From Natronocella acetinitrilica (lineage in GTDB: Bacteria > Pseudomonadota > Gammaproteobacteria > Nitrococcales > Aquisalimonadaceae): a DNA stretch of 64,000 nucleotides. The translations under genes were made by a program, and so were the position numbers. The notes below the pieces were generated by a model, which saw nothing but the letters and a program-made list of their open reading frames with translations, had not been told where the DNA came from and did no database searches. Below are positions 55,067-62,370 of the stretch, piece by piece; positions within the stretch are counted from its first letter, which is position 1, and each line of letters opens with the position of its first letter. The stretch spans positions 124,001-188,000 of the forward strand of contig NZ_JALJXV010000003.1 in NCBI RefSeq assembly GCF_024170285.1, written 5' to 3'.

Positions 55067-55959
55067 CAGTCCTCCGCGTATCCCGGCAACGCGCGCAGGC
55101 GGTCGAGCTCCACCGGGTAGCGATAGCCGCCCCGGGTATCAAGCTCAAGCGTCTTCCAGTCGTCCATGTTGGCGTTGAGCGAGGAGGGGCGCGAGATCTG
55201 GTAGACGCGCTCGTTGATGCGCATCTCCGCACCACCGCCGGTCACCCACTCCTGGCTGCTGGCAACGAAGGGCGACTCGATCTTGCCCTCGGTCAAAAGG
55301 CGCATGTAGCGCAGCATGCCGGTGTAGTCACCGCCGAGCTGCTCAAGGCGCCGGCCCATTTCCTGGGAGGCCTGGCGGGCGCCGGCCACCCAGCCGCGCT
55401 CAACCCCCTCGACCCAGGCTGTCATCTCCTCCGGCGTATTCGGCAGGAGCGGCTTTGGCGGTGTTGTCACGCGCACGGGCTGGTCGAAGAGCAGGTAATC
55501 ACGCCAGTTCGGCGGTGCGAGCACCAGGCGCTCGCGCTTCTCGATCAGGTAGGTCGTGTCGGAGACGCGCAGACGCTGGTGGCCCTCGGTTGCGATCATC
55601 GAGTTTCTGAGTTCGCGGATCACGGGCGGCAGCAGGTAGAGTTCCTCCTCGCCGTGGGTTGCAAGGCGCATGACCGTCGAGAAGTCCCAGGTCTGGTCCA
55701 TGTAATCGGCGTTGGCGCGCAGCTGGCGCTTGAGGCGCTCCATCTGGTCCACGTAGCCGTGCTGGGCACCGGTGGCGAGTGCGGCATCGCGCAGGGCGCG
55801 ACGGCGAAGATCAAACTCCTCCTCGCCCCCGGCGCTACCAAAGACACTGGCATTGAAGTTCAGCGAGCGCAGGTCGCTGATCGAGCGGGCCTCGGACCCC
55901 GCCATCGCGGCGCCAGAGAAAAGCCCGGCCAGAAGGAGTGCTGCAATCGTCTTTTTCAT
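55066..55959 (-). CDS. dotC: DotC/TraI outer-membrane complex protein without lipobox
   Basis: A 297-aa protein that fits DotC (303 aa in Legionella; TraI in R64), a core part of the outer-membrane ring with DotD and DotH. Features include RSISDLRSLNFNASVFG, a ALATGAQHGYVDQME helix, LRELRNSMIATEGHQRL-type segments and the ending DTRGGYRYPVELDRLRAL. The signal peptide (MKKTIAALLLAGLFSGAAMA) ends with a normal signal-peptidase I site; no Cys follows, whereas Legionella DotC is a lipoprotein. It must therefore reach the ring as a soluble periplasmic protein. ATGA overlap with dotB. Confidence 0.88.
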   Translation of the reverse strand: MKKTIAALLLAGLFSGAAMAGSEARSISDLRSLNFNASVFGSAGGEEEFDLRRRALRDAALATGAQHGYVDQMERLKRQLRANADYMDQTWDFSTVMRLATHGEEELYLLPPVIRELRNSMIATEGHQRLRVSDTTYLIEKRERLVLAPPNWRDYLLFDQPVRVTTPPKPLLPNTPEEMTAWVEGVERGWVAGARQASQEMGRRLEQLGGDYTGMLRYMRLLTEGKIESPFVASSQEWVTGGGAEMRINERVYQISRPSSLNANMDDWKTLELDTRGGYRYPVELDRLRALPGYAED

Positions 55960-55980
55960 GTGAGCCGCCTCGATGCCTGG

Positions 55981-56496
55981 TTAGCGGTAGATGACGCGCA
56001 TCAGCTTGGAGGCCTCAAAGACCTCAACGTGAATCGCGTCGCCTGTCTGCATGCCAAGCTCATGGAGCGCCTCGATCAGCGGACGGGCAGTGACCTCGAT
56101 GCTGACAACCGGCTCGTGTGCCGGGCGCACGCCGTAGGTCTCGAACTCGTAGCCGGCGATCTTTGCAAGCGCCTCTGCGGCACGGGTGGCCGGACCGATA
56201 TGGCGGAAAGAGACAACGTCCTTGAAGCCCTCAGGCACATACGTGCTCTGGAAGGACTTCTGGGCGTGCTGCTCAGGCGTCATGGAGTCAGCGGACAGAC
56301 TCTGCTGGGCCTTGGCAAGCAGCCGCAGCTCATCTCGCGCCTCAACGCTGATCATGCGCAGCTGCTCCCACGCCTCGTTCTCTGCGCGGCGCTGCTCCTC
56401 AAGCAGCCCATCGGGCTCCACGGGCTGTGTCGTTGCACAGCCCGTGGCAAGCAGCGATGCGATCGCCAGTACCAGCAGTTTTGAATGGGCTTTCAT
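55981..56496 (-). CDS. dotD: DotD/TraH lipoprotein
   Basis: A 171-aa lipoprotein: signal MKAHSKLLVLAIASLLATG, lipobox LATGC with C20. The mature part has a helical stretch (about 30-75) and a C-terminal alpha/beta domain with PLIEALHELGMQTGDAI and VFEASKLMRVIY, which corresponds to the secretin N0-like domain of DotD (163 aa). DotD with DotC brings DotH to the outer membrane. It is the first gene of dotD-dotC-dotB-icmT. The gap to icmB holds an AT-rich stretch with a possible weak promoter. Confidence 0.9.
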   Translation of the reverse strand: MKAHSKLLVLAIASLLATGCATTQPVEPDGLLEEQRRAENEAWEQLRMISVEARDELRLLAKAQQSLSADSMTPEQHAQKSFQSTYVPEGFKDVVSFRHIGPATRAAEALAKIAGYEFETYGVRPAHEPVVSIEVTARPLIEALHELGMQTGDAIHVEVFEASKLMRVIYR

Positions 56497-56554
56497 GTTC
56501 GCTCCATTTATTAGTTTTAGGTATATTAAATCGAATCGTCGCCAAATACAACGC

Positions 56555-59542
56555 TCATCGCACCAGCGTCTTGTGCCGGACCACCAGTTCGTTGACGATG
56601 GTTTCGTAAATGTTGCTGTCGTCAGCGGCGAGGCCTGCGTCCATCAGTCGCGACTGCACGTAGCCCTTGGCGCTGCCACTCGGGTGCTCGGTCGCCAGGA
56701 TGCGAAGGGCGTTGTTCAGCCCAAGCTGCGCTGAAAGGCGCCGGCGAAGGGCGACGTCCTCGTGGGTCGTGGAGTAGGCCCAGCGCTCAGTCGACCCGAG
56801 GGTCAGGCGAAGCACCTGCTCGACCTTGCCACTGCCGCCCTTGACGGAGCCAATATACAGAAAGGCCGAACCCTCCTCGGGGTCCGGGCCGTTCACGTAG
56901 GTGCGCAGGCCGCGCATCGCATCGGGTTCGGGGCTAAAGCGCCTGCGGATCTCGCTGATGCTGTCCTCGGTAATGCCCTTGGAGAAGACATAGACATTGC
57001 TCGCGAACTCCACCATGGCCGGGCTGAAGTCCTGGAGGCGCTGGGAGAGGAGCGCGACCTGGACATTGAACTTGCGCCCCTCGCGGATATCCACCAGAGC
57101 CTGGTTTCGAACCGGCTCACAGGACTCGGTGCGGTGAAACTCATCCATGCAGAGCTTGCGCTCGACCTGGGAGTTCGCCTCGATGATCGCCTTGTGGTAG
57201 CGCTTGTAGCGCGGGCTCTCGATCTCCCGAAGGGAGTCCTCGCTGCGGTAGAAATCGCGGCAGAGGATATTGCGCGCCAGCATGTAGACCACGCCGGTCA
57301 TCTTGTCCGCGGCCGCACTGCCCGACATGGCGACCTCGGAGAGGTCCATGGAGACAATCCGCGCGCTGCCGGTATCGAACATGCTCGGCCCGCTCAGGAT
57401 CTTGTAGTTCTCGATGGCAACGCTGATCCCCGTGTTGATGAAGGAGATCATGTTCTCGCCACCCTCGAAGGTCGCCTTGCCGAAAAGATCGCGAATGGTC
57501 TGATCCTGGGTGAGGACCGTGGTCGCATCCTGGAGGTTCGGCACGGCATGGCGCTGGGCAAGACCTGCCTCGTGGGTGAGCCCGGCCTGGAAGAGCGCGT
57601 CAACAATCTCCCACCAGGTCACCTCATCGTTGCGGGCAGCCGTGATGTTGTGGTCCGCGATGGCCTGATCCACTGCATCGTCAACATACCGGGTGTAGCG
57701 CTTCGGCTGGTTGTTGTCACTGAAATACTCGTACATCGCATCAACCAGTCGCGAGCAGATGTCCGCGAGACGGGGCAGCGCACCCTTGTGACCGGCCGGG
57801 GTCAGCACAAGCTCGAGGAAGTTCACCAGGAAGTCCCGGTCGACGGCAAGCGGCCTGCGACAGCCAAGCGGCGTGTCGAAGGGGTTGATCGCCATGTCGG
57901 GGGTCATCCGGAGCTTGAAGCTCTTCGCCAGGTGGCGCTTCTCCCGCGGCAGCGATTCGCGCACCAGGTCCACAAAGGCGGCCGAGGAGAAGCCGATATC
58001 GATGATCGCGATCATCGGCAGCTCCGTCTGCGCACCGGCGGTGAGAAGCGCCATGTTGGAGGCTGAGAGAAAGAAGCTCTTGCCAAAGCCAGGCGGCGCG
58101 AACACCAGGTCAACCCAGGAGGTCTGCCGGGAGCTGCCTGGCAGATAGGGCCAGAGCTTGTTGTCGACGGTGCGAAAGAGCAGCGAGCCGCTCTCCCACG
58201 GCGAGGCCGGGCGGCTAAACGGGGCCATGCGGAAGACCCGATGGAGCTCATCGGGGAAGGGCGTTGCCACCAGCGTCTTTTTCACGGCCGGCAGGGTATC
58301 GCACCAGGCATCGATGGCGTCACCCACCTCCTCCACCACGTCCGCCTGCCCCCAGCTCTGGATGGCCTGGGTCAGCAGGTTCTTCCGCCGCGTGGCCTCA
58401 TCGGCGCTCGGCCCCCAGGTGTCGAAGGCCATGTAGGCCGTCACCAGGATCCCGTCGGTGGCAAGCGACATGAGCTCGTCTGCGGCGTCACGGATCGCCC
58501 GGTTATCCGAGCTCGTGAAGGCGAGCAGCGAGGCCAGCGTGTGCTTGTTGCCGATGCGGCTTCGGATCTTGTCATGGCCAGTGTCAATCGTGAGCGAAAA
58601 GCGCCAGGGGATATCACTGTCGATATTCTCGAAAAGGCCGCTGAAAGCGCCCGGGTCGGCCGGTGGCATGTCGACCAGCAGCGGCGCATGGTATTCCTTG
58701 CCGATGCGCACCAGCGTGCGATCCTCGTCGGCGACCTCGGGGCTTCGGTTGAAGAGCTGGAAGCCGATGTCCGGGTACATGACGCTGCTCGCATCACCGG
58801 TGTAGCCGGATTCCTTCAGCAGGCGGCTGGGGATCCGTGTTCCCGGCAGCGCCGGCACCCACTTGTCGCTCACACTCGGCCCATGGATCTGCGCCTTGAT
58901 TGCGCGCAGGGCGCAGGCCGCCTTCATGACGTCGGTCTGGCAGGTGGCTGAGAGCTTTTTGTAGATGCTCTTGGTGAAGCTCGCGTGCCGCTGGCGCAGC
59001 TCATCGATGACAACAAAGGGCGACTGCCCGAACTCTCCGGGCTTGAGGCCGCTTCGGACCTCACGCGCCTTCTCGTTGCGCTTCTTCAGGGCTTGCTTGG
59101 CAACCGCCGGGGTGGCCAGCACGGCCGGCGTGGTGGTGATGACCAGGTAGCAGCACTCGGCGGCGGTCTTCGAGGACAGCACCTGCTCGCGTTCATCGAT
59201 CAGGCCCATCAGGTCGAGGTGCTTGCTCTTGATCGCACGCCGCGCAGCGTCCGTAGAGCGGCGCACCACCCGGAGTGAATCCTCAGGGTCCCGCGAGAAC
59301 ACGAACTGCAAGCGGTAGCCCGGCTTTTTCATTGCGCCGGCAAGGTGCTCGACCAGCTCGATCAGCTTGTCCTCGAAGCTGTGTCGACCGATGATCTGAA
59401 AGGCGCCATGGAGCTCGAGCATCGTGACCAGGCCGCCGTCCCGGGTGACGAGCGTGTAGTCGTCATCCGAGGTCTCAAGCTGGCAGTAGTCATAGAGCCC
59501 CATCTTGAGTGACTTTGAGAAGAGCCTGTTCAGTACATACAT
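56555..59542 (-). CDS. icmB: IcmB/DotO (TraU-like) VirB4-type ATPase
   Basis: A 995-aa cytoplasmic ATPase (Legionella IcmB 1009 aa, R64 TraU about the same). The Walker A segment APPGFGKSF is near residue 482 and the LCMDEFHR acidic segment (Walker B position) is near 797. The N-terminal region begins MYVLNRLFSKSLKMGLYDYC and is long, as in IcmB. It forms the energising hexamer at the cytoplasmic base of the type IVB channel and receives DotB. It lies after IcmJ as in Legionella, but two unknown genes are inserted between. Start ATG 59542. Confidence 0.92.
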   Translation of the reverse strand: MYVLNRLFSKSLKMGLYDYCQLETSDDDYTLVTRDGGLVTMLELHGAFQIIGRHSFEDKLIELVEHLAGAMKKPGYRLQFVFSRDPEDSLRVVRRSTDAARRAIKSKHLDLMGLIDEREQVLSSKTAAECCYLVITTTPAVLATPAVAKQALKKRNEKAREVRSGLKPGEFGQSPFVVIDELRQRHASFTKSIYKKLSATCQTDVMKAACALRAIKAQIHGPSVSDKWVPALPGTRIPSRLLKESGYTGDASSVMYPDIGFQLFNRSPEVADEDRTLVRIGKEYHAPLLVDMPPADPGAFSGLFENIDSDIPWRFSLTIDTGHDKIRSRIGNKHTLASLLAFTSSDNRAIRDAADELMSLATDGILVTAYMAFDTWGPSADEATRRKNLLTQAIQSWGQADVVEEVGDAIDAWCDTLPAVKKTLVATPFPDELHRVFRMAPFSRPASPWESGSLLFRTVDNKLWPYLPGSSRQTSWVDLVFAPPGFGKSFFLSASNMALLTAGAQTELPMIAIIDIGFSSAAFVDLVRESLPREKRHLAKSFKLRMTPDMAINPFDTPLGCRRPLAVDRDFLVNFLELVLTPAGHKGALPRLADICSRLVDAMYEYFSDNNQPKRYTRYVDDAVDQAIADHNITAARNDEVTWWEIVDALFQAGLTHEAGLAQRHAVPNLQDATTVLTQDQTIRDLFGKATFEGGENMISFINTGISVAIENYKILSGPSMFDTGSARIVSMDLSEVAMSGSAAADKMTGVVYMLARNILCRDFYRSEDSLREIESPRYKRYHKAIIEANSQVERKLCMDEFHRTESCEPVRNQALVDIREGRKFNVQVALLSQRLQDFSPAMVEFASNVYVFSKGITEDSISEIRRRFSPEPDAMRGLRTYVNGPDPEEGSAFLYIGSVKGGSGKVEQVLRLTLGSTERWAYSTTHEDVALRRRLSAQLGLNNALRILATEHPSGSAKGYVQSRLMDAGLAADDSNIYETIVNELVVRHKTLVR

Positions 59543-59554
59543 GTCGGGATCCCC

Positions 59555-59803
59555 TTAGATATTGATGACCTCGGGGGCGTCACCGGACTGCCCGGCGCCC
59601 CCGGAGGCATTGAGCTTCATGATGATGTTGCGCACCGCCGCCTTGCGCTCGGCCTCCGGCAGCAGGATCACCTCATCGAAAGCCATGATGTACTCCGCAC
59701 TCATCGAGGAGGCGCCCACCAGGCTGTAGAAATTGAGCAGAAAGTCCGCGCGAAGGAGCTCCTGGAGGTCCGTCGGCAGCGCGTCACCGTAGAGGTAGTC
59801 CAT
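59555..59803 (-). CDS. Small protein between icmJ and icmB
   Basis: An 82-aa acidic soluble protein, MDYLYGDALPTDLQELL at the start, with a FLLNFYSLVGASSMSAEYIMAF segment (in two parts) and a C-terminal Gly/Ala-rich end. No signal peptide. It lies 12 nt before icmB and 4 nt after the stop of the 59808 gene, so it is probably translated in one operon. Legionella has no gene here. An adaptor or chaperone for IcmB is possible. Family not recognised. Confidence 0.55.
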   Translation of the reverse strand: MDYLYGDALPTDLQELLRADFLLNFYSLVGASSMSAEYIMAFDEVILLPEAERKAAVRNIIMKLNASGGAGQSGDAPEVINI

Positions 59804-59807
59804 GGGC

Positions 59808-61007
59808 CTATTGCCCTCCCGAGGCGAGCTGCGCGATGTCCATTGGCGGAGAGAGCCCCGCATCGAGGGAGATGCGCGCGGCGGCCGCCTCCTCGCCCTT
59901 GCGCACATAGACCATGACCCGACCGGTCCCGTAGGAGCCGACCACGAAACTGTTGCGAGCGAACTGCTCCGCGGCCTTGCCGCAGACAACCCGGTCATAG
60001 GCGCGCATGTAGGCCCCGACCGCCGTCGGTTGACCCGCCCCCTGGAGCGGGGTTGCCAGACCCACCCAGAGGTTCTCGAGCATCAGCGCACGGGAGTAGG
60101 AGTACTCGGCGTTGGCAAGGTCGACCCCCGGGGGCAGCTCCAGGCGGCCAGCGCTGCAACGAAAGCCGCCGGAGACCGAGAGCTTGCAGAACTTCGAGAG
60201 ATAGAGCACCTCTGGCAGCGCAGCCCAGCCACGCGGCGCATTCGCGCCGGCACCAAAGGTGGCAAACGGGCGATAGAAGGTGTCCGTGTCGAGTACGCGC
60301 ACGCGCAGGAAGACAGCGGCCTTCTCGCCGAGCTCGCTGAGGGTCTGGCGAACGGCCTTGGTGCCGCGGATCAGCTGCCCGTCCTCGACGCCGAATACGG
60401 TTTGACCGGACGCCTGCTTGAGCTCCTTCCAGTCATTGCTGATCGGGTAGGGCTGTGAGAGCAGCCACTTTGCGAGCGCGCCACGCGGATAATTGAATCC
60501 CTTGCAGCTCGCGCCGTAAGGTCGCTGAACACCCGCCATGGCCTGGTTCGACTGCGTTGCCTGGGTGAGGGCTGCGCGAATCTCGCTCGCATGGGCCCCG
60601 TGCGGCTGCTGGCGCATGGAGGGAAGATGCAGCGCTGTCGAGACCAGCGAACTGTAGCGATAGCCGGGCTGCGCGATATTGACCCCCAGGATCTCGGCTC
60701 CGCTCTGTGCGACACGATCGAGGATCGTCGAGAGGTGGCACGCGGCACGCGCGGGGTCACCCTCGAGGCCGAGCTCCGAGCACATGGCCTTGATGGAGGT
60801 GCGGAAGTACTGTTCATCAAAGATATGCGGTGTCCGGATGAGATTCAGGCGCTGATAGTCCCTGTAGCCAAGGTTGGTGACCCAGAGCACGTCACTCGAA
60901 AGCCGGCCGGTGCCACTGACGCGCTCGGCCTCCCGCCCGGCGACGGACGCCCACCCGCCAGTCGCTGTGCGAGGATCATCGAAAAGACAGACGCCGACCT
61001 GGTTCAA
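59808..61007 (-). CDS. Hypothetical protein in the dot/icm cluster
   Basis: A protein of about 399 aa that I cannot match to any Dot/Icm or R64 Tra protein. The start is uncertain: no ATG fits, and TTG 61007 after AAGGCGG is the best candidate, giving LNQVGVCLFDDPRT. No clear signal peptide. Seven or more Cys (CLFDD, AMCSEL, AACHLS, GASCKG, KFCKLS, FRCSAG, VVCGK) suggest metal binding or disulfides. It is located between icmJ and the small gene 59555, upstream of icmB, so probably part of the machine's cytoplasmic or coupling side. Confidence 0.5.
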   Translation of the reverse strand: MNQVGVCLFDDPRTATGGWASVAGREAERVSGTGRLSSDVLWVTNLGYRDYQRLNLIRTPHIFDEQYFRTSIKAMCSELGLEGDPARAACHLSTILDRVAQSGAEILGVNIAQPGYRYSSLVSTALHLPSMRQQPHGAHASEIRAALTQATQSNQAMAGVQRPYGASCKGFNYPRGALAKWLLSQPYPISNDWKELKQASGQTVFGVEDGQLIRGTKAVRQTLSELGEKAAVFLRVRVLDTDTFYRPFATFGAGANAPRGWAALPEVLYLSKFCKLSVSGGFRCSAGRLELPPGVDLANAEYSYSRALMLENLWVGLATPLQGAGQPTAVGAYMRAYDRVVCGKAAEQFARNSFVVGSYGTGRVMVYVRKGEEAAAARISLDAGLSPPMDIAQLASGGQ

Positions 61008-61044
61008 GCTCTCTACCCGCCTTGTAATTAATATAGAGAATATA

Positions 61045-61773
61045 TTATGCGCCGAGAAGTGCGCGAACGCCAGCGATGCCGTCCTTGCCGGTCGAGGCCT
61101 TCGCCCAACGCTCGGCGTACTGGCGTGCGACATCAACCCACTTGGAGACGGGCAGGCCCTTGAAGGTCTCGGTGCGCCAGTACTCGATCTGCTTCTGGAA
61201 GCCGGTGTCGAGGGGCAGCAGGAAGAGCCCGTCCAGGTACTCTCCGCGCCGGGCGTAGGATGCCTGGTCCATGTGCAGCAGGAAGTCGCCAAGCACCGTC
61301 GGGTCGCTGGTGCCTGTCAGGCGACGGGCCCCGACCGTGCCCTTCAGCAGCCGTGACATGAGGTTGATCGACAGCAGGCTGACGTCGCGATCCTGGCTAG
61401 ATCGCCCGATCCACAGGGCGCGCACGATCTGGTTCAAGTCGGCTTGGGTGATGCCGGGCGCCTTTCCGAAGTAGACCAGCACCGCCTTGTCCTGCGCGCC
61501 GGCAAAGCCGACGTGATGGCAGAGGTGGCAGAGCGGACAGGCGGTGACGAGATTCTCCTCGGCACGGTTGTCTGCATGATCATCGTTGACGTGGTGGACC
61601 TCCTGGTACTTGCCGGCGGCAAAGCCGCAGAACTGGCAGGTGTGGTTGTCCATCCGCAGGCGCTCGGAGCGGGCCTGCTTGAAGGCGGCATCGGCCACCG
61701 GTGACATGGCGTCATCGGCGCGGAACTGCCCGCGCTTCACGGAAAGCTCAATCGGTCGCAGTACGGTCGTCAT
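61045..61773 (-). CDS. icmJ: IcmJ/DotN, HNH-like zinc protein of the coupling complex
   Basis: A 242-aa protein. It has the double Cys centre of IcmJ: CQFCGF (about 46-51), HHVNDDHADN (about 59-68), then ACPLCHLCHH (about 77-86). This is an HNH-nuclease-like zinc fold that in DotN lacks nuclease activity and binds the coupling protein DotL. The remainder is helical, with a conserved LFLLPLDTGFQKQIEYW segment. Start ATG 61773. Legionella order icmG-C-D-J-B is kept except for icmC. It implies that a DotL-type coupling protein exists outside this window. Confidence 0.88.
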   Translation of the reverse strand: MTTVLRPIELSVKRGQFRADDAMSPVADAAFKQARSERLRMDNHTCQFCGFAAGKYQEVHHVNDDHADNRAEENLVTACPLCHLCHHVGFAGAQDKAVLVYFGKAPGITQADLNQIVRALWIGRSSQDRDVSLLSINLMSRLLKGTVGARRLTGTSDPTVLGDFLLHMDQASYARRGEYLDGLFLLPLDTGFQKQIEYWRTETFKGLPVSKWVDVARQYAERWAKASTGKDGIAGVRALLGA

Positions 61774-61807
61774 GGCCGCCTCCTTGGCGGAAGTTGTCGG
61801 GCTTGGC

Positions 61808-61833
61808 AAAAAAAGGGCCCGCAAAGCGGGCCC
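61808..61833 (-). terminator. Rho-independent terminator between icmD and icmJ
   Basis: GGGCCCGC / GCGGGCCC, an 8-bp GC stem with a 3-nt loop, followed on the minus strand by seven T. It ends the icmD transcript 26 nt after its stop and may attenuate expression of icmJ-icmB. Confidence 0.85.
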
Positions 61834-61859
61834 TGCGGCAAGCATCGGGATGCGGGCAA

Positions 61860-62249
61860 TCAGAAGTTCCCGTTGCCGAAGCCCTGCTGGATCTGGTCAG
61901 CACCACCGCCGCCGAGCATGCTGTTGGCAGCAACCCCAACCAGCGTGGTGATAAGCAGAAGTGCCGCGCCTACGCAGACTGCGATCAGGCCGTTCTTGGC
62001 ATGGCCTCGGCCGGACTCCTTGCTGTCCTTCCAGAAGAGCCACAGGCCGACGCCGAAGAGCACAAAGCCAATCAGGAAGAACACGGCCACGGCCAGGTTC
62101 TTCAGTGCATCGACCTGGGTACGGACGGTCCCGGTCATCTGGGCGATGTCCTGCTGCGCAAGCGCATCACCCGAAAACAGAAATGCAACGCCGGCCACGG
62201 CGGCCAGAGCCAGGTACGACAGGCAGCTGCCCTTGATGGAACGAAGCAT
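61860..62249 (-). CDS. icmD: IcmD/DotP-like inner-membrane protein
   Basis: A 129-aa protein with a signal peptide (cleaved near ALA at residue 31) and two membrane helices (about 50-72 and 84-108), then a Gly/Asn/Gln-rich tail. Size and topology match IcmD (132 aa) and TraQ of R64. The NLAVAVFFLIGFVLFGVGLW segment resembles that of DotE at 32176. A small subunit of the inner-membrane complex. It is a single-gene unit between two terminators, with its own promoter, so high expression is likely. Confidence 0.8.
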   Translation of the reverse strand: MLRSIKGSCLSYLALAAVAGVAFLFSGDALAQQDIAQMTGTVRTQVDALKNLAVAVFFLIGFVLFGVGLWLFWKDSKESGRGHAKNGLIAVCVGAALLLITTLVGVAANSMLGGGGADQIQQGFGNGNF

Positions 62250-62287
62250 GGTGAGGTCTCCCAGTTTGTTATTGTTATGCTCGGGAT

Positions 62288-62317
62288 AAGATACCATTAC
62301 TATATATAATAAAGCAA
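62288..62317 (-). promoter_or_regulatory. icmD promoter
   Basis: On the minus strand TTGCTT (62317-62312), 18 nt, TATCTT (62293-62288), 39 nt before the icmD ATG. It sits directly after the terminator of the upstream gene. Confidence 0.5.
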
Positions 62318-62320
62318 CAA

Positions 62321-62345
62321 TTAAAAGAGGGGCCGAAGCCCCTCT
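62321..62345 (-). terminator. Rho-independent terminator after dotF
   Basis: AGAGGGGC / GCCCCTCT, an 8-bp stem with a 4-nt loop, followed on the minus strand by TTTTAATTG. It lies 26 nt after the stop of the DotF-like gene. Confidence 0.8.
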
Positions 62346-62370
62346 GGACACCCTATTGATAGGCGGGGCG

